From NCBI GenBank assembly GCA_028023455.1, contig JAQFVV010000017.1, positions 6,852,098 through 6,916,097 of the forward strand: a stretch of DNA of 64,000 nucleotides, in the 5' to 3' direction. Under the pieces are notes generated by a model that was not told where the DNA came from, did not search any database, and saw only the letters and a program-made list of their open reading frames with translations. Position numbers and translations under genes: made by a program. Position 1 is the stretch's first letter. Each line of letters opens with the position of its first letter. This document shows, in pieces, positions 25,258 through 36,640 of this stretch. The DNA is from Epiperipatus broadwayi (taxonomy: Eukaryota > Onychophora > Udeonychophora > Euonychophora > Peripatidae).

Positions 25258-25517
25258 ATGCTCCCTCAACTTAAGCAAAGATGCTATACTCAAACTTTTT
25301 TCTCATGTAATAGAAGTAAAAGTCTTTTTGACAAAGGATAAACAAATCAAAGGAATTACAACTCATTTGGAATTCTCTCATGGAGGTTCTAGTAAGTCTG
25401 ATGATGAAGAAAAAATAACTCAGAACCAAGTCCTAGATGAAGTTTATAGGTACATCAACACCCAACAGCCGACAGTAGAACAGCTCAGTGATATGAATCT
25501 ACAAGTTGAACACCCTG
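25258..25517 (+). CDS. Exon 3 of the DUF4550/CFAP92-type candidate
   Basis: The acceptor is a T-rich tract with TAG ending at 25257 and the donor GTAATT starts at 25518. The first base completes the AA left by exon 2 as AAA (Lys), which keeps the frame. The exon reads CSLNLSKDAILKLFSHVIEV and then KVFLTKDK, a pattern (strand, amphipathic helix, strand ending T-K-D-K) matching my memory of the end of the DUF4550 domain. The rest is hydrophilic and acidic (SSKSDDEEKITQNQ, YRYINTQQPTVEQL) and looks like a disordered linker. The frame stays open past the donor to a TAG at 25544, so an intron-retained form would end there. The phase-1 exit (G) pairs with the AT at the start of the exon at 44133. 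Confidence 0.7.
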
Positions 25518-25819
25518 GTAATTTTATTGTTGTTCTACTGGATTAGATTATCATAAAAAAATTAGTTTTTTCTCCATGGTAATAATAAATTTAACAGTTA
25601 TACTATGTTTAGCAAATTACCCATTATCTATCATTACTTTCTAGAAATTCATTAGATGGAATATAAATAAAAGAAGAAAAGATAGCAGCAGTGAGTCTTA
25701 TATGTGAGGTAGCAAGGCGACTGCCTCAGGTTCCGAATTGTAATAGACACTAAAATCAGACATTATATTTGAAAGTAATTATATTTAATACAATTTTTTT
25801 CTATTACATCTATTGTTTT

Positions 25820-26038
25820 TAACCCAATAAACATCACATGACCACTACTTCTTATGCTTGTGTATAACTGTTTTAAAACAGGCAAAACTCTCTATAAGTA
25901 TTGCCACTCAGTGCAAGCCAGAGTTATCAATGGATGCCAGAAGGCTTGTGCATAAAATCCCCATCTAGTGCCTACTCATCCAATATCCCCAGATTAGTTT
26001 CTGGCTTGTGGCTTTCATGAGTTTTGCCTGTTTTAAAC
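25820..26038 (-). mobile_element. H2 repeat with 10-bp target-site duplication
   Basis: CTATTGTTTT stands at 25810-25819 and 26039-26048. The arms AAAACAGGCAAAACTC and its complement bound it. On the minus strand the ribozyme segment is present but the core around CTGATGA is deleted. Confidence 0.75.
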
Positions 26039-27104
26039 CTATTGTTTTGTTATAAGTCTTTTCAATAATTTTAAGAGGTACAGATTTTAGGACTTACTTT
26101 GCATCAAAATTGACCATCCAGGCTCTGAGTAATACAGTTTAAATTTAAAAAGTTATAATACTTTTTGAAATCATTTTAATTAGTTTTCTTGTTTATTTGT
26201 CAAAACAATATCTCATCTGATTAATTACTCTGTAATATAGGCCAAGTTCTGAACAAAAGTTTAAATTAAAAAAGTTAGTCGTTTTAATTAGGTGACTCAT
26301 TTATTTAATGAAACTGGATACATTGTCTGTGATATACTGTATTACTGTGCAATGTAGGAGTTGTAATTTAACATATTTTTATGCAATGATAAAGTTGGAG
26401 TTAAGTAAATGTAGAATTCATGATAAATTTATTGCAATTTTAGTTTCTTGAAAACTCATTGAATATAACTTTCTTCAATACAGTAATTTATACATAAGTG
26501 ACAAATTCCCAAAATATAGTAATCACTTTTTGTTGATCTAAGATGAAAAATACTTCAAGATTTTAATTTTATTACATTGCCTTGTCATATAATGTAGTAT
26601 ATTGCAGTTAGCAGCAATAATAAGTAAGAAAGGGCAATACAGCCTCAAAATAACCTGATCATGGTAAAGATTTTTTCAACAACTCAATACACCTGGGTCT
26701 CTTTTTGTGCAAATTTTTTTAATGTGATTTTGAAGTTATGTGATTCATGTTTCTTCTTAATATCTTTTTATGCGGTTTCCTTTTATGCGATAAAGAAGTT
26801 CATATTTCACTTAAAATAAGGATTTTCCCATTTTATATACACACATTAAATTTTATATACTTTAAATGCCTGATGAAAAAAGGTTTGGCAATAAATTTAG
26901 ATACTGTAGAAGATTTAGAAAAAGATAATGAAACAGTAACCTGTTCGTTTCACAGCAAAAATGATTTGAAAAAGTCCTCGACTTTCTAATCAATTGGAAA
27001 ATAATTTTCTTGTTAATGACATGAATTATGAATGACATCTTAAATTCCAATGAGAGATAAATAGTTGTATGTCTGTGTTACATATGTGTATGTTTATATT
27101 TTCT

Positions 27105-27270
27105 TTTATACACATACATACATGAAGAAACTTTTAGCCAGAAAAAAGTTTCAAGAAAAATATTTAAGAACTTTTAATTTCTACTTAAAAAGAATGTATC
27201 TTTAAAAGTTTGTAAATATTTATAACTTCTTTTCTGTCTAAAAGTTTCTCCATGTATATATGTGTGTAAA
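27105..27270. mobile_element. MITE-like hairpin, about 70-bp arms
   Basis: CATACATGAAGAAACTTTTA pairs with TAAAAGTTTCTCCATGTAT at 27239; a second paired stretch lies near AAATATTTAAGAAC and its partner. Confidence 0.6.
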
Positions 27271-27367
27271 ATAAAATTTAACTGTTAGTCATTATTAACA
27301 CACTCGTGGAAGCATGTTATAGATATAGTTGCACTCATAGAATGCATTCTGTAACAGCTAGACATAG

Positions 27368-27592
27368 CAGTCCGGATATTGCGAGCTTTCTAAAAAATTA
27401 GTAAAATTATCATCTCAAAGTTTAATTACCGATTACATTGTCCACAGAAAACCACTAACACATCATGAGACTGAGGTTAGCACTAATTGTATTTCCTCTT
27501 GTGACGAATCTGATTTCTTACAGTTCAGAAATGAACGTGCATATTGGCAAACAGCGATAATGATTAAAATTTGTATGAAAAATGTAAAATAA
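27368..27592 (+). other. Unexplained open frame without start codon (75 codons)
   Basis: An open frame follows TAG 27365-27367 and ends at TAA 27590-27592. It reads with protein-like composition, for example LITDYIVHRKPLTHHETEV, then SCDESDFLQFRNERAYWQTA. It has no ATG until near its end, so it would need an upstream exon. The acceptor candidates just before it lack a good pyrimidine tract. It may be a terminal exon of another gene, an old retro-pseudogene fragment or chance. Its codon make-up is less AT-biased than its flanks. I do not recognise a family. Confidence 0.25.
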
Positions 27593-27599
27593 AATACAC

Positions 27600-29554
27600 A
27601 TAAAAACATATTGTTTTGAATAAAATTAAATAGTTAATAAAAAAAGTAAAAAAAGTTTGTCTTGTATCAATTTTTTTCAAATATTTGAATATTTTTATTA
27701 GTCATCCTTATTTCCCTTTTTTTAATGTGAATTTTAAAGTAATTTCACCTTGTTGCTTTGGTTTTATGCAATTTCTGAAAATTACGAAACATATCCCACA
27801 TTTTTCAAGGTAAGTTAAGTCTATTTTTGTGCAATTTTTTTAATGCAGATATTCTGTGGAACCTATCTACCACATAAAAAGAGATCCAAGTCTACTTACT
27901 TTTAAAAAAAGGCAATACCAGTCGTATTAAGTGAGAAGTAATAAATGGATGAGAACTTTCCCACCATTATTTTACTATCTAGATAAGTCTAATTAAAAAT
28001 GTATTTAATTCGAATCTGAAAAGTTCCTGATTTTACTTGATTTGAATTAAAGCTCCTGATCATAGTCAAGAGAGTCGCATGGAGTGACTTCTATATCAGG
28101 ACACACCCTATGTAAATTTTGATTAAATCGCTGGTACTTTTAACAAAAATTGGGCTAAAATAAATTGTAAATATATTTGCACTAAATTTATCAAACATTA
28201 ACCCTTTCACTGAAGATTTTAACTATTGGCCCTCTACTTAAACTGATTCTTTTAGCTAGTGGCCCTCTACTTAAATCTGAGAACAATGTGATTGGTCTGT
28301 GTCATTTGCAATCAGTTCTTTTGTTAAAATATTAATCTAAAATACACAGAATTTTTTTAATTCAGCTTCTAAAAATTAAATAATTTTAGATTCAAATTGG
28401 TTAAATGTAACGAAAAAATAAAAATAATGTTAATAACTGTCAAAAAAATATAAAAAAAATGTGTAAAAAATAGTTAGCAGTAAAACAAAAGAATTATAAC
28501 TCAACCAATGATTGTGCCGTTATTCAGATCAACAGCGGTCGAGTAATTCTCTTTTTATTTCCAGTTTGCTTATTTCACTTGTAAAATTTAAAATTTTCCA
28601 AATCAAACTTTATATTTCCATAAAGTAACATCAAATCTTATTTATGAATGTAAAAAATTACGATAGATGTTATTATTTACTTCAATTACGAACGTACACA
28701 GCTTCGTTGTCATGTCTGAATCTTCATTTAGAAACACGCCTTAGGAATTTCCTGATTACGTTATGTAGCAATAATTATTTTTTGTTACGGATATTTCTCC
28801 ATATGTATTTTTCTTCTAATATTTAAAATTTTCCGAGTCAAACTTTATATTTTGATACAGAACTATATTTTATTATTTGTGAACATAAAAAATTGCAATA
28901 AATGTAATTATTACAACAAAATCATTACGAATGTGTATAACGTGAATTGTCTTTGTTAGTGTTGCTCGTTTGTCAATCTGTCATTTAGAAACATGCCTAG
29001 AAGATTTGGTAGTATCCAATCAGAGAACAAAGACAGAGGGGTGTAACAAGTCGGCTGTCAAAATTATTGATTTTTTTGAAAAAGTATAATGCTATATGCG
29101 GATGTTTTTAGAACTAAAATTGAAAGCATTGAATTTCCTATCAAATAAGTCTAAAATGTAGAAATTGCGACCAAAATTGACCAAGAGATGGCGCATGCAA
29201 CCATTAAATGCATCACATCACGTCGCATACAGACAAAAATTTTTCAAAAGACGTGGCGTCTCCGTAACTATCATCGAAAAGGTTAAGTTACCATTCAATT
29301 GCAGAACATGGAATTAAAATGGCTTCTATTGTCTTGTGACTGAACGATGATTCATTTAAATTTAATGTAGATAATTCTTGACGATTTCATTATTACATAT
29401 TTATTGATGGTCATTTAATCACATTCTTATATTTATATATTTGTTCTTACTAATCATGATAAATATATGTCACATATTAACTCAGCGGTGAAGTTTTAGT
29501 CTTCACTAAAATCATTATGATTATCTATGATTGCTAAATATTTGATAGTACTTT
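27600..29554. other. Intron DNA, nothing recognised
   Basis: No frame, repeat or RNA supported. 28200-28290 contains a short direct repeat (GGCCCTCTACTTAAA twice). Confidence 0.4.
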
Positions 29555-30360
29555 TTATTTGCTGATAGATGGTGGAAATATAGTCCAACATATTGTCACA
29601 TCAAAAATATCATCACAAAACTCCAGGTTTTTAGTATAAATAATTCTAACATTTATTTCCAGTTTGGTACTAATGTTAACATATATACTCTCTGTTTTTT
29701 TATTAATTAAATATAATTTTTGAATTAACGCGCAATACACATAAATGTTTTTCCACTTCAATTTATCTTTATGGTCCATATCTTGAAAATTAAGAAATAC
29801 TAATAATTCATAAATCAAAGCATGCCATTCATTGAATTCTTCCATTTTAAATATTTATTTGTTCCAAAGCATATGTCTAAAGTTGATATTTTAAAGTACA
29901 TGCCTAGAAATTAAGAATGATGAAGAAACAAAAGTAAAAAAAAAATATAAGTTTTCTGCATTTTAATCCATGTAAGAACTTGGTTTGAAGCAAATGAGTA
30001 CCCTTTTTATTTCCAACAAAGGAGTTATTATAAGTTAATGAAAAGTGGTTTGGCCTCAGGAATTGTCAGTTAGTAGTAATTGATATTTTCTTGGTTACAT
30101 CAAAGATTAAATGTTATCGCTCTTTAAATGGACATTAGCTTCTTATTTCTATTCTTTATTATAATAATAATCTTTCTTATTCCATTGCCAAATCATGTGA
30201 TCTTTATTACTTTTTAAAATGCTTTTTTTATGACCCACTGACAGTTTCGGTTGCCCTAGCAATCTTCTTCAGAACAATGATTTGGAAATATAAGAAGTTC
30301 TGAAGAAGATTGTTGGGGCAATCAAAATTGTCAGTGGGTTGTAAAAAAGCATTATAAATC
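29555..30360. repeat. Interspersed repeat R3 with H3 hairpin at its right end, copy 1
   Basis: It is collinear for about 800 bp with 43140-44050. The right end is an inverted pair with CTGAAGA and GATTG/CAATC hairpin at 30230-30355. The minus-strand frame at 29845-29555 is not recognisable and is broken in the other copy. At 29944-29951 it preserves the empty site of the SINE found in copy 2. Confidence 0.65.
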
Positions 30361-30662
30361 TGACCAGAACTCTTATCTCTTTCAAAATTAATTAAAAAAA
30401 AAAAAGTAAATGCAAAAATAAATTTCAGCGTTAAAATAGATTATGATCAACAAAATAAAAAGAAACCTATCGCAATCAAAACTTTTTTTTATATTAAAAT
30501 TACAGTCAATTTACATCGGTTATGGCACATACTCCTTATACATAAAAAAAAACATACAAAACTTTTAAATACAGTTTTTTTTAAAAAACGTTATAAATAT
30601 AAATGTTAGTTTTAATTTCACAATGGTTGCCTTTGAAGCCGACAAAGCATCCGGTTCAGTAT

Positions 30663-32414
30663 TATAACGAACCGCTTTGCCCGCTGAAGGGTCGTATTAG
30701 TAAATTCATAAAAAGGGCTATGGTTAACTTGAGATTTAACCCTATATATATACATTTTCCCCTATCTGCATGATCCCCGGGCATATTTATGGATAGCGTG
30801 TTCGCTTCCAAGCGCCAAACCTATTTGCGATGAACAAATAAGAATTACACCGCGGGAGTCTATAGACGCAGAATATACCCCGATAGCGACTCGATAGATA
30901 TTTACTATCGCTTTACCTTTCCCTGTAATTTAAGGGGGGGTTGTTAATTAGCCTAGCTCATCTCAGGGGTGGTGGTCATTAGACCGTGGACGGGAACTAT
31001 GGATTCCGACACTACTTTCTTTTAACTGAAGGTGGATGGATATACATAACCAAATTTCTGTCTATCTAAAAAAATAAACGATTATAGAAATCCAATCTTA
31101 TCGATTAGATTTTCTCTGCGCAAAAGGGGAATTCCCGTTTAATTTCAGATGAGTGCGCTCGCTACCCTACCCTAAATTCCTCCATACCGGTTGTTCAAGG
31201 TAGAGTATACGTTTTATATTAATTACGAAATCTTTAGCTCTATAACTATGAATCTTATTAAAATAATATAAATAAAAAGTAAAAAGAAAAAGAAAATATT
31301 CACAGATATTCATAACATTAAAACAATTTATTATAAAATAAGAAGGTTAGGATTTATTTAATTGACCCGCCATTATTCATAACTCGTGCTTCATAGAATG
31401 TCAAGCATACACACACATACGTACAGATTAAGCATTTTATTCTTTGGATCTTTATAGGCAACACAACATATTATTAATGTTCTTTTATTAAATTGTTTCC
31501 CTGGACTTTGTAGTTTGAAAGTTTTATTGAAACATGTTTTGAATATAGAGAATTTAATTTATTTCAAAGTTCCGATGGATGACGCAATCCGTTTAAGACT
31601 CGGATTGTGTTTTAATAGCAAATCAATAAGCAAATAATATAGTTCACGTTACCTTAACATTCCCGGGAATTTAGGCATTTCAAAGGCATATGTTTTACGA
31701 TGTCACTGACTTTAAAACTGGACGATCTCATAGTTGGTTTTCCCCGTAGCTATCATTGTTCCTTGCCGTCGATGACCGGAATTCGGCGTTCTTTAACTAT
31801 CTTCTTTGCAGCACCTTCAGGATCGTAGGGCAGGCCTTCATCGCCTGTCAAGTGAAGGGTTTTTACCCCACTCGATGCATGATACATTTTTTTGTTCTAT
31901 TTAGCTCTCTGGACCCGTGGAAGAAGAAGGATATCCCCTGGCTGTTTCCTTTTATATCCCCTCTCTTCTCGTCCTTTCACGTCCCTTTCCGTGATTCCAT
32001 CCCTCGAAATTCCCCGGTTGCGTCACCCAACCGGACTATGACTACGTCATCGCGGTCGCCATTGTACCAAAACCTGCGTTTGTATTTTAGAAAGATCTCA
32101 TTTTGCTTTAACTGGCCATCTACTTGAATTATATCAATCATGCACATATATATACTCGCATGCCACAAACACTCCAATAAAGCACGAGTTTTACGAAGTT
32201 TTTCCCCCCTTTTAAAATTAAACAAATAACAACTAGCTACAAATAAATATCCGAATAACATACTGTTAATATTGAATTATTCCCACCACTATTTAATATT
32301 AGTATTTACAATTATTAATAACTTTATTAGTTAATAGTGTTAGTAATATCTATATCCATTTATCTTGTAACTTTTGGCAGACCATCGGCTCTCCTCAGTC
32401 CGCACCTTGTTACA
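30663..32414 (-). repeat. 3' LTR of the gag-only element
   Basis: This is a 1752-bp LTR aligned along its whole length with 34105-35851. It ends at GTTACA 32409-32414 on the plus strand (TGTAAC on the sense strand). The open frame at 31756-32127 is repeated in the other LTR and is not a gene. Confidence 0.85.
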
Positions 32415-32477
32415 ATGCCCCCCATTCGGAAGCCTTCAAACACGCTCTAGGGGTTTGACAGGCTTAGTTTGAAGCCT

Positions 32478-33325
32478 TCATTGATCCGGCGCTCGATTTC
32501 CGCTGGGATAGGGCTTCCCAGGCGGTCTGGCAGTCTCAGAGTCGAGTTTCCCTCTTGTCTTAGCCTCAGTTTCCCATCTCTTGCGGATATCCAGGTTTCC
32601 TTTCCCCGGATCGAACCCGTAATTGTGAGTACTTATATCCATGCCCGTAAGTACCTCGGCCATTCCTTCTATTAACGTCTTTCCCATTCCCAACATGATC
32701 TGCTCGACCCTCATTGGCATATTTTGCCTTATGATCCTAATGATCCCGACCTCTGTCAACCTACAGGCGTTCAACATTCGAAGTTGCGCCACCTGGCGAT
32801 GGAAGAACTGCGTAAAACTTTCTTGTTTCTCTTCCGCGTATTTCTCCTGCATAATTCGATAACGTACCATCTCCTGCCGATCTTCTGACCAAAAGACGTC
32901 AGTTCCTTCTGGTATCCTTGAAATGTGATCGGAGGTTTGAACAGTGAGTCCCACCATGATTGTGCGTGTCCTGTGAGATTGCTACAGGCAACAGCCAGTT
33001 TACTGTTTTCATCCATGGGGTTCACTTGGTAATATCTCATCAGGCTCTTTAAATGTTCAGTTGGAGCCTCCCCCACTTCCCCTGAGAAGGGTCGGATTCT
33101 CACGAATGAGTTAACGTGGCCCGGCGCAGACACATATTTCACCCTCTCTTCTTTATTAGGTGCTAGTCTTGCCTCTTTTACTCCTGGCTTTCCCATCCCC
33201 TCTTCGGCCTCGCCCTGCTCGTTCGTCACACTCCCTTTTCCTCCCTCCATTTCGTCTTCTATTTTCTTCAATCGTGCCTCAATATCTTCTAGTTTCTTCA
33301 TAATTCCTTCCATCATTCTCACCAT
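32478..33325 (-). pseudogene. gag-like polyprotein, one frameshift, no zinc knuckle
   Basis: The minus-strand frame starts at ATG 33325-33323. The N-terminus is an acidic and lysine-rich coiled-coil-like helix (MVRMMEGIMKKLEDIEARLK). It is followed by a retrotransposon-gag-like core (FVRIRPFSGEVGEAPTEHLK ... LTGHAQSWWDSL). Near 32891-32897, at a run of four A, the reading shifts by one base into a second frame. That frame continues with WSEDRQEMVRYRIMQEKYAE and runs to a stop near 32478. The split suggests either an inactivating indel or a programmed shift; one base in a short homopolymer favours mutation. A CCHC knuckle and aspartic protease would normally follow and neither is seen. The product would form the retrotransposon capsid. 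Confidence 0.7.
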
Positions 33326-34104
33326 CTCTCCCTTTTCTTCCCCTCCTTCGTCCGTTTTTCCTTAGACCGAGTTTCCATGGTTAGCTATCACTAATGTTAA
33401 TTACTTCTATGCTGGCTTATCTTGACAGGCTCTGACCACCTTGCCCCCATCCAGTGCCGTTGCTTTCATTCTTTTTTACTCTATAATGCTACGCTTCCAT
33501 GTGCTGTTACATATTCGTATTTCCCATTCATAAGCTTTGAAATCTCCAATTTATGGCCTTACCATCGCACCTCCAAACAAGAGAAGAAGAAAAAAAAAAT
33601 ATTTATAATTGCGCATGGGTTCGCGTATAGTTTATACATCTCTATTATCATTACACGTTGCCTAATTTCCCTCTCTTTTATTATCGATCTATGCTGACTT
33701 CTTCTAAATTCGGCTAAAACGCTCTATTTAGACCTCTGAAAACCATTAGGGTTAACAGTAGTTTCTATTAATAACTCAGATGGCGCACAAAAATATATAT
33801 ATATCCATTTCCAGCATATTAATACGGCTTAGGGTTATTGCTCCAACATATATATTCCAGTCGTCTTTTTCTTTTTTTCCTTTTTCAACAATATAAAAAA
33901 AATTTACACAGAAAAAAAAAAATTTAAATCATTCGCCGTTTTTCTTTTCTTTAACCTCATAAAATGCGTGAAAGTATCGGATTTTTGTTTACTATACCGA
34001 CTTCGTGTCAAATCCACTGGTCATTGCGCCCTCTTTTATTTGAACCTTCTACTATATTCCTGTTCCCCATCGCTCTCCAGAGGCCCCACAGTTGCGGCGT
34101 CAGT

Positions 34105-35851
34105 TATAATGAACCGCTTTGCCCGCTGAAGGGTCGTATTAGTAAATTCATAAAAAGGGCTATGGTTAACTTGAGATTTAACCCTATATATATACATTTT
34201 CCCCTATCTGCATGATCCCCGGGCATATTTATGGATAGCGTGTTCGCTTCCAAGCACCAAACCTATTTGCAATGAACAAATAACAATTACACCGCGGGAG
34301 TCTATAGACGCAGAATATACCCCGATAGCGACTCGATAGATATTTACTATCGCTTTACCTTTCCCTGTAATTTAAGGGGGGGGGTTGTTAATTAGCGTAG
34401 CTCATCTCAGGGGTGGTGGTCATTAGACCGTGGACGGGAACTATGGATTCTGACACTACTTTCTTTTAACTGAAGGTGGATGGATATACATAACCAAATT
34501 TCTGTCTATCTAAAAAAATAAATGATTATAGAAATCCAATCTTATCGATTAGATTTTCTCTGCGCAAAAGGGGAATTCCCGTTTAATTTCAGATGAGTGC
34601 GCTCGCTACCCTACCCTAAATTCCTCCATACCGGTTGTTCAAGGTAGAGTATATGTTTTATATTAATTACGAAACCTTTAGCTCTATAACTATGAATCTT
34701 ATTAAAATAATATAAATAAAAAGTAAAAAGAAAAAGAAAATATTCACAGATATTCATAACATTAAAACAATTTATTATAAAATAAGAAGGTTAGGATTTA
34801 TTTAATTGACCCGCCATTATTCATAACTCGTGCTTTATAGAATGTCAAGCATACACACACATACGTACAGATTAAGCATTTTATTCTTTGGATCTTTATA
34901 GGCAACACAACATATTATTAATGTTCTTTTATTAAATTGCTTCCCTGGACTTTGTAGTTTGAAAGTTTTATTGAAACATGTTTTGAATATAGAGAATTTA
35001 ATTTATTTCAAAGTTCCGATGGATGACGCAATCCGTTTAAGACTCGGATTGTGTTTTAATAGCAAATCAATAAGCAAATAATATAGTTCACGTTACCTTA
35101 ACATTCCTGGGAATTTAGGCATTTCAAAGGCATATGTTTTACGATGTCACTGACTTTAAAACTGGACGATCTCATAGTTAGTTTCCCCATAGCTATCATT
35201 GTTCCTTGCCGTCGATGACCAGAATTCGGCGTTCTTTAACTATCTTCTTTGCAGCACCTTCGGGATCGTAGGGCAGGCCTTCATTGCCTGTCAAGTGAAG
35301 GGTTTTTACCCCACTCGATGCATGATACGTTTTTTTGTTCTATTTAGCTCTCTGGACCCGTGGAAGAAGAAGGATATCCCCTGGCTGTTTCCTTTTATAT
35401 CCCCTCTCTTCTCGTCCTTTCACATCCCTTTCCGTGATTCCATCCCTCAAAATTCCCCGGTTGCGTCACCCAACCGGACTATGACTACGTCATCGCGGTC
35501 GTCATTGTACCAAAACCTGCGTTTGTATTTTAGAAAGATCTCATTTTGCTTTAACTGGCCATCTACTTGAATTATATCAATCATGCACATATATATACTC
35601 ACATGCCACAAACACTCCAATAAAGCACGAGTTTTACAAAGTTTTTTCCCCCCTTTTAAAATTAAACAAATAACAACTAGCTACAAATAAATATCCGAAT
35701 AACATACTATTAATATTGAATTATTCCCACCACTATTAGTATTTACAATTATTAATAACTTTATTAGTTAATAGTGTTAGTAATATCTATATCCATTTAT
35801 CTTGTAACTTTTGGCTGACCATTGGCTCTCCTCAGTCCGCACCTTGTTACA
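34105..35851 (-). repeat. 5' LTR of the gag-only element
   Basis: This is a 1747-bp partner LTR. Small differences from the 3' LTR include a shorter TTAATATTAG stretch near 35735 and an extra G in the poly-G near 34377. The sense-strand promoter should lie inside it, but I could not place a TATA box with confidence. The primer-binding site should sit just left of 34105. Confidence 0.85.
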
Positions 35852-36533
35852 GTATATATAATTCAGCTAATTTCAATAAGCAGGATTTTTTTAAAAAAAA
35901 CCCAGAATATACATATAATGATAGCATTATATGAGCTAGAAATCAGAGAAAGGTTTAAACAGTAAAGTTATAGTATTTAGGCAAGAGAAAAAAGAAATGG
36001 AAGTTGAAGTATTGAAAATTATGTGATTCAATAAAGGCAAAAAATAAAAGGTTGAATGTTTGTGGGCACATTGTTAATTTTGCATGATAAATAAGTCACA
36101 AAAACATGGTTCTGTAAAATTAAAACTAGCTTTATCTGTTATATAGCATTTTAAGGGAAATGTATGTGTGTAAATGAAAATCATGCATGTTAAGTTTAAA
36201 AGAGGTGTCTTACTATTTGAGCTTTTTTTTTTGAAATTCTAAATTATTTGAATAGTTTTAAAGATTTAAACCCAATGTCTGTAATTGTCAAAATTAAGTA
36301 AAGGAGACATAAATTCTGTAAAGCAATAATATTATAACTTTATCTTTCTTACTCTCATCACCAAATCCATGTAATACTAATATCATCTATGTTCTTTATT
36401 ACTTTTTACAATGCTTTTTAAATATTAAAAAAAATAATAAGACCGGTCCATTTAAAAGTTATTATTTAATTGGATTTAAATGGGTTTAAACACCTTTTAA
36501 CATTCTTTTTAATATATATTTTTAATATTATGT

Positions 36534-36572
36534 GTGAAACAGTAAGATTCGTATTCGAATCTTAAGTTTCAC
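36534..36572. repeat. Near-perfect short hairpin
   Basis: GTGAAAC/GTTTCAC and TAAGATTCG/CGAATCTTA pair around TATT. Two GACCGGTC-type palindromes bracket it at about 36433 and 36593. Confidence 0.5.
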
Positions 36573-36640
36573 CTTTTCTGTCGTCTCTCACTGACCGGTC
36601 TATCCCACCCAAATTTAAACTTTTGGTATCGAGTTGTGTG

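Larger units (their letters stand above)
30663..35851 (-). mobile_element. LTR retrotransposon with gag only (pol absent), minus strand
   Basis: Two nearly identical long repeats (30663-32414 and 34105-35851) flank a 1.69-kb internal region. The outer sides carry a GTAT target duplication (30659-30662 and 35852-35855). The LTR ends on the sense (minus) strand are TGTAAC and, at the other end, GTTATA, a decayed form of the GTTACA expected from the inverted terminal hexamer. A G6 polypurine run lies directly inside the 3' LTR (complement of 32417-32422). The internal region encodes only gag-like protein. No protease, reverse transcriptase, RNase H or integrase frame is present. By eye the LTRs differ at roughly 1-2 percent of sites, mostly transitions, so the insertion is fairly young. 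Ty3/gypsy affinity is inferred from the gag and LTR ends. Confidence 0.85.

Noticed and set aside
26747-26989. 80-codon plus-strand frame
   Set aside because: Rich in Phe, Ile and Leu as expected of AT-rich DNA; no splice sites consistent with the host gene phases.
29555-29845. 96-codon minus-strand frame as a gene
   Set aside because: It is within repeat R3 and is broken in the second R3 copy near 43140-43430.
31756-32127. 123-codon plus-strand frame, repeated at 35199-35570
   Set aside because: It lies inside both LTRs antisense to gag and has no protein-like features; the repetition reflects LTR identity.
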